A stretch of DNA of 64,000 nt from Atriophallophorus winterbourni (lineage: Eukaryota > Platyhelminthes > Trematoda > Plagiorchiida > Microphallidae), in NCBI GenBank assembly GCA_013407085.1, contig JACCGJ010003248.1:81005-145004 (forward strand), given 5' to 3'. A model generated the notes under the pieces. The model searched no databases. It was not told the DNA's origin and saw only the letters and a program-made list of their open reading frames with translations. This document shows positions 12,601 through 24,270 of this stretch, one piece after another (within the stretch, counting starts at the first letter, position 1; the number at the start of each line of letters is the position of its first letter). Both the position numbers and the translations under genes were made by a program.

Positions 12601-14390
12601 ATTTTAGCTAAATTTAACACCGTGGCACACCGGAAATAAGACCTTGTATTTTGAGTTATTCTTGATTGGCTGAATTCTTCATCAGTGATCGATATTAAAC
12701 ACGAAGCAGCGATCGAATACATTAATCAGAACACCATCCATTCGAAGTGGTCATTGAACACAATGTGGTGCAAAGTACATAATGTCCGAGACCTTTTCAG
12801 GTTTACAAATATTGATTTTAAACTTATCTCAACAGAATCACTCTGCTCATGAACTGATGAGGTCAATTTCACGGATTCTCTCATGATTACCGAGCGCATT
12901 CGGTAATGCGATCATCAAACCACTGACCTGAGAATAGTTGTAGAACTGTTTAAGTTACCATGACGTGATACGCAGCCAAGCTTGATAACGCAATTCAAAA
13001 GAGAGGTAGGTAAAAACCACAGCGTAGGCAAAATTTCGGCGATCGCTCGAATCATCTTAACAGGCGTTTGAAATTGTTGAAATTGACTCATATCCTTTGA
13101 GGTTGTTCGAACCAGAAAACATTTGTGTTGCGCCAATCATGTACTCTTAATTCTCATTGATATTGATAACGTGAGAAGCAAATTTGCGCTGTAGAATTAA
13201 ACGATATTGATGCTAGAAACTGTCAGCGATGTATAGGATCTCCGTTGATGTATAACGGATAAGATCATCTTGCAAGATGCTGCGCAAATTATGATAAACA
13301 GACAGAAAGTTTCACTTCATTTTCAGGCCTTAGATAACTTGAATGTACCTAACACTATAATTGTAGGAATCTTTAAAACATGTTTGTCCTATTGAATAGC
13401 GATTCAGATTCATACTGTATCATTCTTAAAAAGTAAAAAACGATGTTTCGGAAGATATGATCTAAGGAAAGCGGATGATCCTTTGGACAGTGCACCTATG
13501 GTTTATAACCGTTTATAAGCGAGAACGAAGCAAAAGTCACATTGAACTTTAGAAAATAGGTGAACAGTAAATTGTTTACTTCAAGTTGAGCACTGGTGCC
13601 CCAGTTTTAGAAAACTGATCAGACGCACTGCACTAACCATTTAGATACTGCACTTCACTTTGTAAATGATTGTGGATAATTTATAATCTCGAATTCTGAG
13701 CGAATTCGAACACACGATGCTCACACTAACACAAAAAATTGGTTGAGTATGTACTTAGAATCGATCTTAAACAGCTAAAAAGCAATAATCAATGCTTAGT
13801 CGTAGATAACACTCAAACAAGCATTTCAAAACGCTGCAAGTAAATCCCAGTCAATTCTAACACAACAAAACCACCGCCATCCTTAAGTAATTTAAAAAAC
13901 CCAGGCGATGTAGACATGTTTATATTTCAACTTAATATTAAAAGTGACTTGAAATAACCGGGTCATTTTGTTTTATTGTTTTATCGCTCCCAGTTTTATG
14001 TCTATTTGGTTCATTCGTACGTATAATCAGCAAATAGTCAACGAGCAATTAAGCCTGTCTGTGAAATGTTTTTCATAGCTTTTAAGCCAAACATTTTCGT
14101 GCATAGTGTAACGATTCGCTGATGAAGTGTGAAATTTAAAGGCACTACTGGATAAGGCTGGCACGTATACTACTTATTAATAAAATCTAACTTAAACAAC
14201 AATCTACCATCCTGCTATTATTGGAATGTTGCAAAAATATTCCAAACAGTTAACGGTGCTGCACTGCACCGATTGTAGGACTTAGATTAGTTCATACATG
14301 AAAGCTAAATTTCAATTTACAATAGAGGATTTATCCTCGAATTCGCAAATAAATGGGTTTCGCACAAAATCAGAACGGCGTTCGAATGTC
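9700..14390. other. Long non-coding stretch, no gene supported
   Basis: About 4.7 kb with only short frames and no family motif. 10261-10480 is somewhat more GC-rich than its surroundings. A short family B fragment (ACTGGATAAGGCTGGCA) sits near 14150. No promoter, RNA gene or complete repeat was recognised. Confidence 0.5.
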
Positions 14391-14394
14391 AGGT

Positions 14395-14530
14395 CACGGA
14401 TACGTATACCTGATGAGCGGCAACAACCGCGAAACCGGTCGTGTGCCTCCGTCCAGCTTTTCGAACTGACTTTAAAACATCAATCAACCATTCAAATGTG
14501 TTTGTGCACATGTGATTGAACATGCTATTG
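14395..14530 (+). repeat. SINE-like family B fragments
   Basis: Blocks of family B in broken order: CCTGATGAGCGGCAACAACC and GAAACCGGTCGTG at about 14410-14445, then GTTTGTGCACATGTGATTGAACA at about 14498-14521. In the full copy at 58304 the latter block comes first, so this is two partial copies or a rearranged one. Confidence 0.6.
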
Positions 14531-14704
14531 ATTTTTCGCAGGCTGATCTGTAGTGCTCTGAACCCGGGTGGAGGCTCACCCTTATAATCCGGTGTTCTGA
14601 AGACCACGACGGACCCTAATTAGGTTCACTCGGACGCGTAGTTTTTTAAGGGGAGGACCATGAGGCCTCTCCAATGTCAAAAAGAGATATAGATCAAACT
14701 ATAA

Positions 14705-16050
14705 ATAACAGCCTTCATTTCAATTCAATTCAATTTTAATGGTCTAAAAAGCATACAGCTTTACAAAAACCACAGAATAATATGGTAACAACGAATAATA
14801 TTACAAGCAAAAATGGGATTAGGTTGCTTACTGAGCAGTTCAAGAATCAATTGTAGAGGGTGATTTTCGGCATTCAAAATATTGTAAACCAAAATCAAAT
14901 CCCCTCAGAGACGACGAAATGGCTAATCAAATAAATTTAGCGTTTTGATTCGCTCATTGTAGGGTTTCCGGCTGAGTCCGGTGACAAGTTTGGTAGCTCG
15001 ATGATATATTCGTTGCAAAGTCGCAACATCTTTTTTAAGCCATGGCGACCATGCTTGAACTGCATATTCCATCGTGGGTCTGATGTAAGTATTTATAATA
15101 CACAGAATTGTCTGTTTTGAGAACCTACCGAAAATTCGCTTTAGGAGTGACAATTTCTGTGATGTTTTGCGATAGACGTAGTTGAAGTGGCTCGACATCC
15201 CTAGGGTGTTGCTTAATAATACACCCAAGTCCTTTTGTTCCATTGTCCACGAGAGGCTGTGTTCCAAGAAAATACTGGAACTCCACATATTTGCCAATGT
15301 TTAACATGTGAAACTTTCGGAAATTGAAAAATATGCGATTTTTTAGGGCTAAACCTGGAGGTTGTGCAAATCCTTCTGGAGAAGTTCGCAGTCTTCCGAC
15401 TTACTTATCTTCGACCACACTTTTATAACGTCCGCGAACAGTACGATCTTGCATTTGATGAGAGCCGGTATGTCATTAGCATAAAGCGCGAAGAGGATTG
15501 GTCCGAGGACGGATCCCTAAAGCACTCCACTTGTCACGGCTACCGACTTCGACAGAGCACCGTCCACAGAAACTTGAGCAAGCCGATCAGTCAGGTAATT
15601 TTCTAACCTGGCTAACAGTCTACCAGTGATACCACAACGTTCCAGCTTCTGTAAGAGAATACTGTGGTTTACACGATCAGATACTTTCGACATATCGAGG
15701 TAATATACATGGATGGAATCCCCAACATCTACTGCTCGAGTCCGGTCGTCAAGGGTAAGGAGAAGGTTAGTAAGGCAGGAGTATCCCCTTCTAAAACCGT
15801 GTTGCGCTCCCGAAAATAGCTTATTTTCCTCAAGGTATTTGCTCAGTTTGTTTGCCACGAGTACCTTGGATACGGCGGACAACAAGGTAACAGGTCTGTA
15901 ATTTGCGGGCTCCGAACGGGGAGTTTATACCAGATTTCCATTCAGTCGGTATGAAACTTTGCGACAGCGACAAACTTTTTTTCTCTGTAATTCCACTAAG
16001 TATGTTGCATCTTAATAAATCAATTTTCTCACATCGCATTGTGTTTTATC
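14705..16050 (-). mobile_element. CR1-type LINE copy, RT decayed (FADV)
   Basis: Minus-strand CR1 ORF2 from the RT N-terminus to the 3' end. Segments in order on the minus strand: QSFIPTEWKSGI (about 15950), QHGFRRGYSCLTNLLLTLDD and YYLDMSKVSDRVNH (15885-15517), GSVLGPILFALYANDIPAL and FADVIKVWSK (about 15515-15400), DLGVLLSNTLG, SLLKRIFGRFSKQT, YIRPTMEYAVQAWSPWL and RIYHRATKLV (15297-14923). Frameshifts separate them. The catalytic FADD is FADV and the AFD block is VSD, so no active enzyme is possible. It ends at about 14716-14745 with ATTGA-type short repeats. Confidence 0.9.
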
Positions 16051-16059
16051 ACAGTCGGG

Positions 16060-16620
16060 GAAGTTTAGGATTTTCGTAACCAAATCAATTGGCATAGTTC
16101 GTTTTATCTTACCGATTCGACAACATTGTCGTTAACCTCGGTGGGTTAGAGCGTCCGTTTGCTCTGCATCGGTTAAAATATCGTTTTGTCAATGTCATCT
16201 CTACTGTAACGATTCACGTGTAGCAAAAAGATGAATCACGCTTGAAAATTCGAAAATTTGGGTGATGACAAAATAGTTAGCTCTATGTACAAATACAGCA
16301 TCACAACGTAATTCTGGATAAAGTGTCTAATTACCCTTATTAATTAACAAGTGGACGATTAACATGGGTACTTATTTACGGTTAAACCGTATCGTCTTAA
16401 ATCAAGCGCTGCAAAGTTCGACATGCGTGATTTTTTATTGCGCATGTGACAGGCTAGAATATGGTTTTTAAACCTGATATACCTGAGCAACGATTCGATG
16501 AAGTCTGTTCGCGTATGTCTTAGTCAGTCGTTAGATTTAGAAGTAGAATTTGGTAACGGTTTTTGTAGCAACCAAATTTATTTGACCACACAAAATTGAG
16601 GAGAATCGACGAATACAGTT
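16060..16620. other. Non-coding spacer between two CR1 copies
   Basis: No gene seen. Around 16138-16185 a stretch loosely resembles a tRNA D-arm (GGGTTAGAGCGTCCG), but no T-arm follows. Confidence 0.45.
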
Positions 16621-16624
16621 AGGA

Positions 16625-16995
16625 CAGTAATATGTGGTTCACATCTCCCACACTTACACACCACAACCTGTTTCTGGCTGTTTGGCGTCATCAGGCTCAC
16701 GGAATCTAAACTTCCTATCTTCACATGATGACGGCAAACAGCCAGAAGCCGGTTGTGGTGTGTGAGTGCTGGGGGACGTAAGCAACACATTATTTTGGTC
16801 ACATTATTCTGACCACAAATCACTATGTGATTCTGTGTTTGAGCACCGTGGTCCATTGTAGGAACCCTATGTAACAGTGGCATTCAAGTATAACTTTGTT
16901 TACCACTTAACCACTGTTTGAAGGCTCACTGAAACTAATCTTACTGTCTCCACCTAAAAAGGCAAACAGCCAAAAACCGGTAGTGGATTGTAATT
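16625..16995. repeat. Family B variants arranged as a large inverted repeat
   Basis: Left arm 16651-16693 and right arm 16726-16768 are reverse complements over 43 bp with about four mismatches by eye, separated by 32 bp. Weaker pairing extends outwards on both sides. The conserved core is TGATGACGGCAAACAGCC followed by AGAAACCGGTTGTGG. The right arm passes into a tail (GCAACACATTA.., GATTCTGTGTTTGAGCACCG) repeated at 18388-18545. A third core (AAAAGGCAAACAGCCAAAAACC) lies near 16958. Confidence 0.75.
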
Positions 16996-17049
16996 TCGGA
17001 GGATTCAAGGATTCAAGGATTTATGGTTAAAAAAGTTAATACTTTACAA

Positions 17050-18385
17050 CACCACAGGATTACGGTATGAATGGAAACATGAAAAATTCAATAGTATAAA
17101 AGCAATAGTGAATATCAATTGTAAGGCTCACGAATGTTATTCTTTTGCATATGTAAGTCCAATTTCGCTTTAAACGCCACCAGGCAAGGAGAGTCCACCA
17201 CATGTTGGGGAAGGGAATTCCAAAGAAATATAACACGTACGGCGAAAAAATGGCGACGACAATCAATACGGAACTTGGAAAGTAAAGAGATAAGGTATGT
17301 CCGCGTGTCACTTTCCCATCACACACATCGAGCAAGTTTTTTAGTGGATATCCTTCAGTGGACACAATTCTATAAGTCAGAATAATATTGCGTCCTTTGG
17401 GTAAAGTCGCATAGACCCAGACGTCGCAATCTTTCGGTGTACGGAACATTGCGAATACCCATCACTAACTTTGTTGCTCTATGATAGATTTTATCGAAGA
17501 GAGCAATGTCTTTTCGCAGCCAAGGAGCCCAGACCTCTACCGCATACTCCATCGCAGGGCGAAGGTAGACATTCATTATCCTTGGTAACGTTACCAGAGA
17601 GAATCTTCCAAATATTCTTTGAAAGATACCGAACAATCTGTTCGCCCGTCGATATATATTCTGGCAGTGCGATGTGCTCTTCAGGTTCCCGCTAATCCAC
17701 ACTCCAAGATCTTTTTCTAACGAGCTCCATGCTAGGTTTTCAGTTCCTAATCGATATGTCCAAGGAACATTCTTGCCAAGATGGAGCATCTTACATTTCT
17801 GTATGTTTAATGACATGTCATTCATGACCGCCCAATTCGGCACGCTGTCCAAATCCATTTGAAGTTTCTCACAATCCTCTGCAGCACTTATTGGCGTCCA
17901 AATTTTCATATCATCCGCGAAGATTACCATTTTGGACGATATGAGGGGGGGTAAATCATTTCTGTACAGCAGAAAGAGAAGCGGGCCTAGCACAGATCCT
18001 TGTGGGACTCCACTGGTGGTTTTGAGCGTTTGGGATAGCGCTCCGTTAACTTTAACTTGGGCGTCGCGATCTGAGAGATAGTCGCACAACCATGAGTGGA
18101 GTGGATCACATATTCCTAAACGCATCAGTTTTTGAAAAAGCAAATTATGATTAACTCTGTCAAAAGCTTTCGAAATGTCTAGGTAATAGACGTAGATGCA
18201 AGAACTTCTATCCAACTCCTTTGTCCAGTCGTCTAACGCTATGAGAAGATTCGTTAGACAAGAGCGATGAGATAGGAATCCATGCTGCGTTGTCGAAAAC
18301 AAATTCTGCGATTCAATGTGTGCAACCATTCTTTTCGAGACTATACGTTCCATGAGCTTAGCAATAACAGGTAAAAGTTTTACGG
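17050..18385 (-). mobile_element. CR1-type LINE copy with intact RT core
   Basis: Minus-strand frame 17370-18440 is open for 356 codons and encodes the RT palm and thumb of a CR1-clade ORF2. With residue 1 at 18440: LLPVIAKLMERIVSKRM at 22-38, QHGF..SCLTNLL at 52-66, YYLDISKAFDRVNH at 85-98 (first catalytic Asp 88), SGVPQGSVLGPLLFLLY at 143-159, FADDMKIW at 174-181 and YLRPAMEYAVEVWAPWL further on. Residues 1-21 are not RT: the element is cut near 18385 and joined to repeat family B, so the ATG at 18440 is not a real start. A frameshift near 17390 separates the C-terminal tail (YRIVSTEGYPLKNLLDV) at 17060-17400. The endonuclease is missing. Confidence 0.93.
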
Positions 18386-18387
18386 GA

Positions 18388-18545
18388 TGTGAGCAACACA
18401 TTACTTTAGTCATCCATGAGTTGCTTGAGTGCTTGACCAAGAATTACTTTTGTAATTCTGTGTTTGAACATCGTGGTTCTTTGTACGCACCTTATCAAGC
18501 AGTATTGTTCAGATCTAACTTTGTTTATCACTTACCAGATTTTTC
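18388..18545 (+). repeat. SINE-like family B variant
   Basis: Matches the tail of the 16625-16995 repeat (GCAACACATTACTTT, AATTCTGTGTTTGAACATCG, ACTTTGTTTATCACTTA). It abuts the 5' truncation point of the CR1 copy at 17050-18385. Confidence 0.65.
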
Positions 18546-18549
18546 GCAT

Positions 18550-19480
18550 TTTCAAATCTTAACCAGCCGTTCGAATGATGTGATTCATCAAAGCCTTCGA
18601 AAAATAATTAATTGGAACATGAAAGCGGATTTAATAAAACAAAGTGTGCGCAAACTGCCTGTCGACAATACATTTACTTAAATTATTTTTATTATGTGCC
18701 AGTAATTGGTTTTCGGTCACACAGAGAGCTCAAGTAGATTTACATAAATATTTGTGAATAGCTAACCACATAGCTGCCACAAATAACGATCAATAAGTCT
18801 GTTGATGTTTACTTGTCAGTCCTAATTCTAGGTTTCAGGTGAAACTGAAAATTTATTGTGTATGGCCTTGCTCGTGATGACGCAAACTGTTGTGGGTTCA
18901 TGTCAAACGTTTCGTTCGAAGAAATACAAACGAGCATAGTAACTTTTGAATGAAATGTGCATATTTTGAAGTGCCTGCGGTTTCCAATTTGGCCATAATG
19001 ACCGGTGAGAAGTTTTAGATTATTATGTATAGGCAAACAAGCTCCGGTTCTATCTAGGTTACAACAGTGTTTGAATTTAGACTCGTTTAATACATTTGCG
19101 TGAGATTTGTATGAAATGTACGGTTGCCCGGATTTACCGACGTCATCAATGACTCGTGTTAAGAAAAGTAATGCGGTTCTGAATTTTGGACGATGTCCAC
19201 ACTCCCACTATGAGGTATTAATGGATATTTTCTTTAATTATGAGCATTGGACTCCAGCGGAGCGTCACAAATGGAAAAATAAATCAGTTCATAATGAAAT
19301 AAATATACGATGGTGTAAAGTCGTGACCTAACCGTGGTAATTTGTACGACTTACAAAGAAATAGGTTTGTGTACGATGCAGAGCGTGATTGTACATTTTC
19401 CAAAATATCTCTCAACTCATATTCCCCCATCTACTGAGTTGTAACACGGGTACCGACGGTGGTAGGAAAAGCATGATATA
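18550..19480. other. Non-coding, no feature recognised
   Basis: Short frames only; no motif, repeat or RNA gene supported. Confidence 0.5.
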
Positions 19481-19484
19481 TTAA

Positions 19485-19665
19485 CTCTCTGCATTGTGTA
19501 AAGCGTTGTCTGCAAGCTGGGGCGGAGCAGATACAGCTCTTGGCAGATCACGTCTCCAGCGTGCAACTGACGCCGAAAGACCGAGTTCTGTCGATCGTTG
19601 CAAGTGCTGCGATTGTGATGTACATCCATAGTCGACATCGACAGAAGCAGGCCAACAACAACAGC
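19485..19665 (+). mobile_element. Zinc-finger LINE C-terminal fragment
   Basis: Plus-strand counterpart of the tail best preserved at 57780-58262 (minus). Shared blocks: GCATTGTGTAAAGCGTTGTC, GGAGCAGATACAGCTCTTGG, then the inverse of the GTCGATGTCGAC block (AGTCGACATCGACAGAAGC). It is shortened inside and frameshifted. Confidence 0.7.
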
Positions 19666-19669
19666 ACAG

Positions 19670-21227
19670 TGGGTGGAGTAATATCTTCATTTCTTATTAT
19701 TTCTAAAAGAACCGGGGATAAATACCGCCCTAATGGTCCATGATGGCGTGCTAATGAAAGTACGTTAGGCTTGATGGTAAGTGTGGGTTTCAACTTCCGC
19801 GAAAATTCACTCCACACCAGAAGATCCAATGTAACGAAGCATATTGAACACCTTTTTTGCTTGGGGCGAAATTAATCACCAGAGACACGTTGAATGAACG
19901 CTCGCTTCATTTTATGTTGGATGGGTTCAATTTGGAAACTAGATTTACATTTGTCACCGCGGTTTACCTTTACATACTATAGGTTAGTCTCAGGTGGCTG
20001 TGCTTTCAGCATTATCTGGGAATTTCTGAAAAATAACATAAATTAAAATTCATTTGTTGTATTGCTTTTTACGCTGATGTTATATGCCAAAGTTTTAACT
20101 AAACAAGCGGAAATAAGTAACGATACACATGAATCAGTTGTTTGGTTAGGTATAAAAATATTGCGGTTTCAGAAGCATCGTTTGTTTCGAGAATACTTTC
20201 ACAAATTCACTGAAAGCCCAGCACATGGGCTTTATAATCGAGCATATAACACAGCCCATCTAGTTTCATCCATCTCGTGATAGGAAGTATTGAATTTGAT
20301 TTAATTTTTGACGAAAATATACTTCGATGCATTAAATGACCAGTACTTTATTTAATCGATAATTTGCACGCGAAATTTTCTTTCTGCTGTTAACGAAACT
20401 CGATTAAAATACATCCTAAGAGTTCGTGGGCAAAATATGTTCATGGATAGCACAGAATTGAAAACTACTTGTTCTGTGTGGCCAAATTTATAACAATCAG
20501 TTCTTAAAAACATTACAACTGACATTCTATCCGAAAGCTGGTTGATTCCTTGATACATTCCTCGAGGTAAGACGATTTCCTAGGTTGAAATGTTTACAGT
20601 TGCCAAAAGTGCAATACATCTCGGGAACGATCTCGGTACAGTAAGGCATTTGAATTTCATGTAACATCTGCAAATGAAATGGAAATAGTCAAAATGCACT
20701 TGTCGCTAATCAGGTAAACACAGATGTTGTTTGCAAACTTTGTCGCTGCTTCCCCCTGCTGCTTCACTTCCGAGATTGAACATCCAGTTGACGTTTTCAA
20801 CTCACATACAACAGAGAGTGTATGATTGACCAGTATGTGCCATAAAACTCTACGAGAGATGAGATGCTGTGTAATTAAATGATTGCGCATGTGTTTTGCG
20901 ACCTTCATGTTTCGTTCGTCCAAACAAGAAAATCTACAAAGATATAACAACAGACTCGTTGATTTTAAACGAGAATTGATAAATGTGAGGAATGGAGTTA
21001 TTGTGAGTACATCGTGAACTCTTGTTAGTCAAGCTCATTCAACCTAGCTGAACGCTCCAGGACGCGCTAAAACCGCCTCAATTTCTACGAAACATAAAAT
21101 TCATTTGATTATTGCCAATACATGGATGTTGGTGTTAATATCACCTTAACATGGACTGAAACCTCGATAACGTTTGCATATTGTTGATCAACTTTTAATA
21201 AAGATCATTGTCCATCTCTGATTTCAG
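19670..21227. other. Non-coding region upstream of the SynGAP-like gene
   Basis: No coding exon supported. If the ATG at 21234 is the real start, a 5' UTR exon and promoter should lie somewhere to the left; none can be pinned down. The acceptor for the first coding exon (TCTCTGATTTCAG) ends at 21227. Confidence 0.45.
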
Positions 21228-21473
21228 TAGCAAATGGCGTATTCATGTTATATGGGGGGCACGGAACTTAACGCAGAACTTTGCGATCCAGAGTTTAGCA
21301 ATCGACTCAGTCGTGTCCCTTCAATTGCTTCGTTGACATTGTCTGTGGCAACAGTGAAGGAAAATTGCAATTCAGATACAAAGCGGAACAAACGCGATCC
21401 AACCGGGTGTGAGAAAAGGAACACAATTTCCGGGAAACCAAAAACACAGGACCATCCGAAACGATCATTTTTT
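21228..21473 (+). CDS. SynGAP-family Ras GAP, first coding exon (N-terminus)
   Basis: The exon lies between the acceptor TCTGATTTCAG and the near-consensus donor TTTTTT|GTAAGT. Only one of the three frames is open. In that frame TAG-CAA precedes ATG at 21234, so translation most likely begins there and 21228-21233 is 5' UTR. It encodes exactly 80 residues and ends in phase 0. Visible features: RLSRVPSIASL, a likely basophilic-kinase site, and a basic stretch ending HPKRSFF. No domain is recognised. Its place in the Ras GAP gene is inferred from strand, phase agreement with the next four exons and the PH/C2 exons downstream. Alternatively this N-terminal part could be a different gene. Confidence 0.68.
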
Positions 21474-22614
21474 GTAAGTATCCTAAATTTGTAGAGCTGT
21501 AAATAACCCACCGTGACGAAAGCTATTAGACAATTTTTCTCCTGTTTTAAACGAATCTATGTATGCATGAAGTCTGCTACATTTCCAGAAGAATAACACA
21601 ACGATAAGTTACTTAGCTTAGTGCTACGAGCAGAATACTTGTTCCGAATGTTTAAAAAAACGCATTCTAGGTTACGTACACGTATTTCAATAAAAATATC
21701 GTTATGAATTAACGTGTGAAAATCTAAAAGTTTGATAAAGTGAAATGGATTGACATGAAGGACGCGGCTGTCAATGCGGAAAGAATCAAAAATTCCCTGC
21801 TCTGAGAAATATTATATCGTACAGAGTCGAAGAAAACGAGAAACAGAGAAACATGCTCACAAACTATATACACAAAGACATGATCCTGAATCATAAAACT
21901 TGGTAGATGTGGATCAAGATGGACATGGAGTCAAATCTAACGAATCTGAACTCATTGTCAAGAACGGATGATAGTTTTCACGTACGCACATTTTCAACGA
22001 TAATTCCATAACAGCACATACATAGTTCTTTCAGATATCCCCGATAGAAAATTGAATGTACGAATTACTGAAATTTCATGGGTACCATGTTATAATATCG
22101 TGAATCATTATCATTGTTTGTTATATATTAGAGAAGAAGAAAGCAAATGTGTCCAAAAAATTCGATTCGTTTCCTCAGTTCCCAATTTCACCCCACGATT
22201 TAGAACATGCATTTTCTCACCATTTCCCGTTCGCATTGCAAAAATAAATTGAAATAGATCCATCAATAAATCACCCAGTATGTGTTTGTTGTTGTTGTTG
22301 TTATTCTGCGCTTAAATCTCGTCAGAATTTTTTATTTGTCTGTGTGAAGCCCGATCCGTTTGATCAAGTGTTAAGCCCAAACGACTGTATTTTTAAACAA
22401 TCCAGGATTTTCCGAAACGAGGGAAAAATTTCGACCTGGCCAACCGAAAGTTTACAGAAAGATCATTCGATATGCTTCCTATCTTTGATTTGTGTGAGAT
22501 GAAGAATTTAAAAACACTCTACTGGTCAGCCTACTAGACAATCGACTGAATAATTTATTTGAGACAAAGGGATTGAGGGATGAATCCCCTGAAGTCAGTC
22601 AAGCACTGAAAAAT
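21474..22614. other. Intron sequence (first part), non-coding
   Basis: Intron following the first coding exon. It holds a (GTT)n run of about six units at 22287-22302 and no supported gene. The intron continues to 24628 through CR1 material. Confidence 0.6.
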
Positions 22615-22928
22615 TGGCAGGCGGGATCAAGATTTCCATTATGATGTCACTTGTTGTCATGGTAACCCTGGAGAAAGTAATGTGATTTGAAATATGAATG
22701 AATGAAACAGTTACATCAACCATTCCAAATGAATGCTGTCTGTGATACAGATTCATGGTTCACCATGCAAGAATGGTATTTAGATTCCAATTTTGTGTAG
22801 AATTTTGAAAACACGGTGATTCATAAGCCACATAAACAATCGTATGTAATGTTACGTTTAGCCGGATTAAAAACAAGATTAAATACAAGCGGTATCTAAT
22901 AGTATTGCAACATATATGTGACGGTTGC
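22615..22928 (+). repeat. Segment D, shared with 60667-60978, fused to a CR1 fragment
   Basis: About 310 bp that recur in reverse orientation at 60667-60978. Matching blocks include GGCAGGCGRGATCAAGATTT, CATTATGATGTCACTTGTTG, TCATGGTAACCCTGGAGA, GGTTCACCATGCAAGAATGG and TACAAGYGGTRTCTAATAGT. It shows no clear coding frame. In both places it runs straight into the reverse-transcriptase part of a CR1 element at about the same codon. Confidence 0.85.
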
Positions 22929-24270
22929 TAGTGTGATAACACCAATTATCAATGGTGACTGGCTTTCCTGTGCATCAAATTGTCGGCCTGTTACGCTGCT
23001 CCCCTGCATCTAAAAAATTATAGAGCGCATCATGAGTGTATCATGGGTCGTCTTGAAACTAAAGGACTTTTATCAGCAGAGAATCATGGGTTTCGCTGAA
23101 ACAGATCTTGTCTATCAAATTTACTCATCACTCTGGACGATTGGACAACGCCTCTTTACCTAGGATACTCCGTTCATGCCTGCTATTTTGATTGATCATA
23201 GGCATTTTATAAGGTAAACCAGAACCTGTTTCTGCAAAAGCAAGTGCAATATGGGATAACAGGAAATTTATTATGGTGTATAACGGATTATCTGACCGAT
23301 TGGTATGTGCGAGTCCGCATTAACGGCGTTCTATAAAAAAACCATCAATGTCACCAGCGGCTTTCCTCAAGGTTCAGTTTTCGGGCCTATCCTTTTCTTG
23401 TTAAACATAAATGATATTGTGCAAGTAGTACGATGCAAGATGGCACATTTTGCTGATGATATAAAAATAAGGAAGCAAATCCTTTCCATTTAAGATTGTT
23501 TGATGCTGAAAGAGGTTTGTATGCCATGTGTCACTGATCTCAACTAAATCAATGCATTCCAACATACTGAAATTTAAAATGTTACAACTTGGCCGGCAAT
23601 AGGAGCATACATATAATCTTGGTCATGAAGACTTGACTTGGACCAGCGTTTAGAAGGATCTCTGTACTTGGTTTACTGATAACCTTAAACCCAGTAGTCA
23701 TTGTCAGGAAGTCTCCCTTAAAACGCTTCTTTTTTATTGTATATACCTCATAACTCCATCCTATGGTTATTGTTAAGCTAAATGCTTTTTAGACCATTAC
23801 AACTTTGAATCACTTTGAATCCAACGATAGAATACATGATCACATTTTGGGCACCCTGGCTGCGTAAAGATATTGAATTACTGGATAAAATGTACCGCCG
23901 AGCGACGAAGCTAGTTGATGGGATACAGCACAACCCTTACCAAGAACGAATTGCCATGCTGGGATTAACCGATTTTACTCAAAGGAGAGTGAGGAGCGAC
24001 AAAATACTGCCGATAGAAAATGACCCTCTCCGTGATTTGATAAAACTTAGTTCTCCTGAGAATACGCGGAGTCACTCAAGTTGTCTCGTTATACCGCACT
24101 CAAGAAGCGATTGTAGACCACATTTATTCTTGTTACATATTTGATTTCTGTGGAATTCACTATCGCAGGATATTGCGAACGCTCCTACGATCCGTGATTT
24201 CAAATCGAAACTGAATGCTTATATCAAAGATCACTCCACTATCGACCCAGTATATTGACCACATATAAAC
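22929..24270 (+). mobile_element. CR1-type LINE copy in intron 1, with nested insertion
   Basis: Decayed plus-strand ORF2. Order: SVITPII and SNCRPVTLLP (about 22935-23010), a stop-broken stretch with GFR..RSCLSNLLITLDDW (about 23085-23150), TSGFPQGSVFGPILFLL and FADDIKI (23350-23470), a frameshifted DNLKPSSHCQ stretch (about 23680), then NPTIEYMITFWAPWLRKDIE, YRRATKLVDGIQHNPYQER and CLVIPHSRSDCRP (23815-24130), and FLWNSLSQDIANAPTIRDFK to 24260. Between the DNLK and NPTIEY parts lies a foreign CR1 3' end at about 23735-23805. FADD survives, but the gene cannot be translated. Confidence 0.9.
23735..23805 (+). mobile_element. Nested CR1 3'-UTR fragment
   Basis: CCATCCTATGGTTATTGTTAA, then AATGCTTTTTAGACCATTAC, is the 3'-terminal block of CR1 elements here (compare 9625-9685 and 25100-25165). 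It sits inside the ORF2 of another copy, splitting the C-terminal region. ACTTTGAAT occurs twice at its right edge. Confidence 0.65.

Noticed and set aside
16138..16185. tRNA D-arm-like GGGTTAGAGCGTCCG
   Set aside because: No T-arm or acceptor stem follows.
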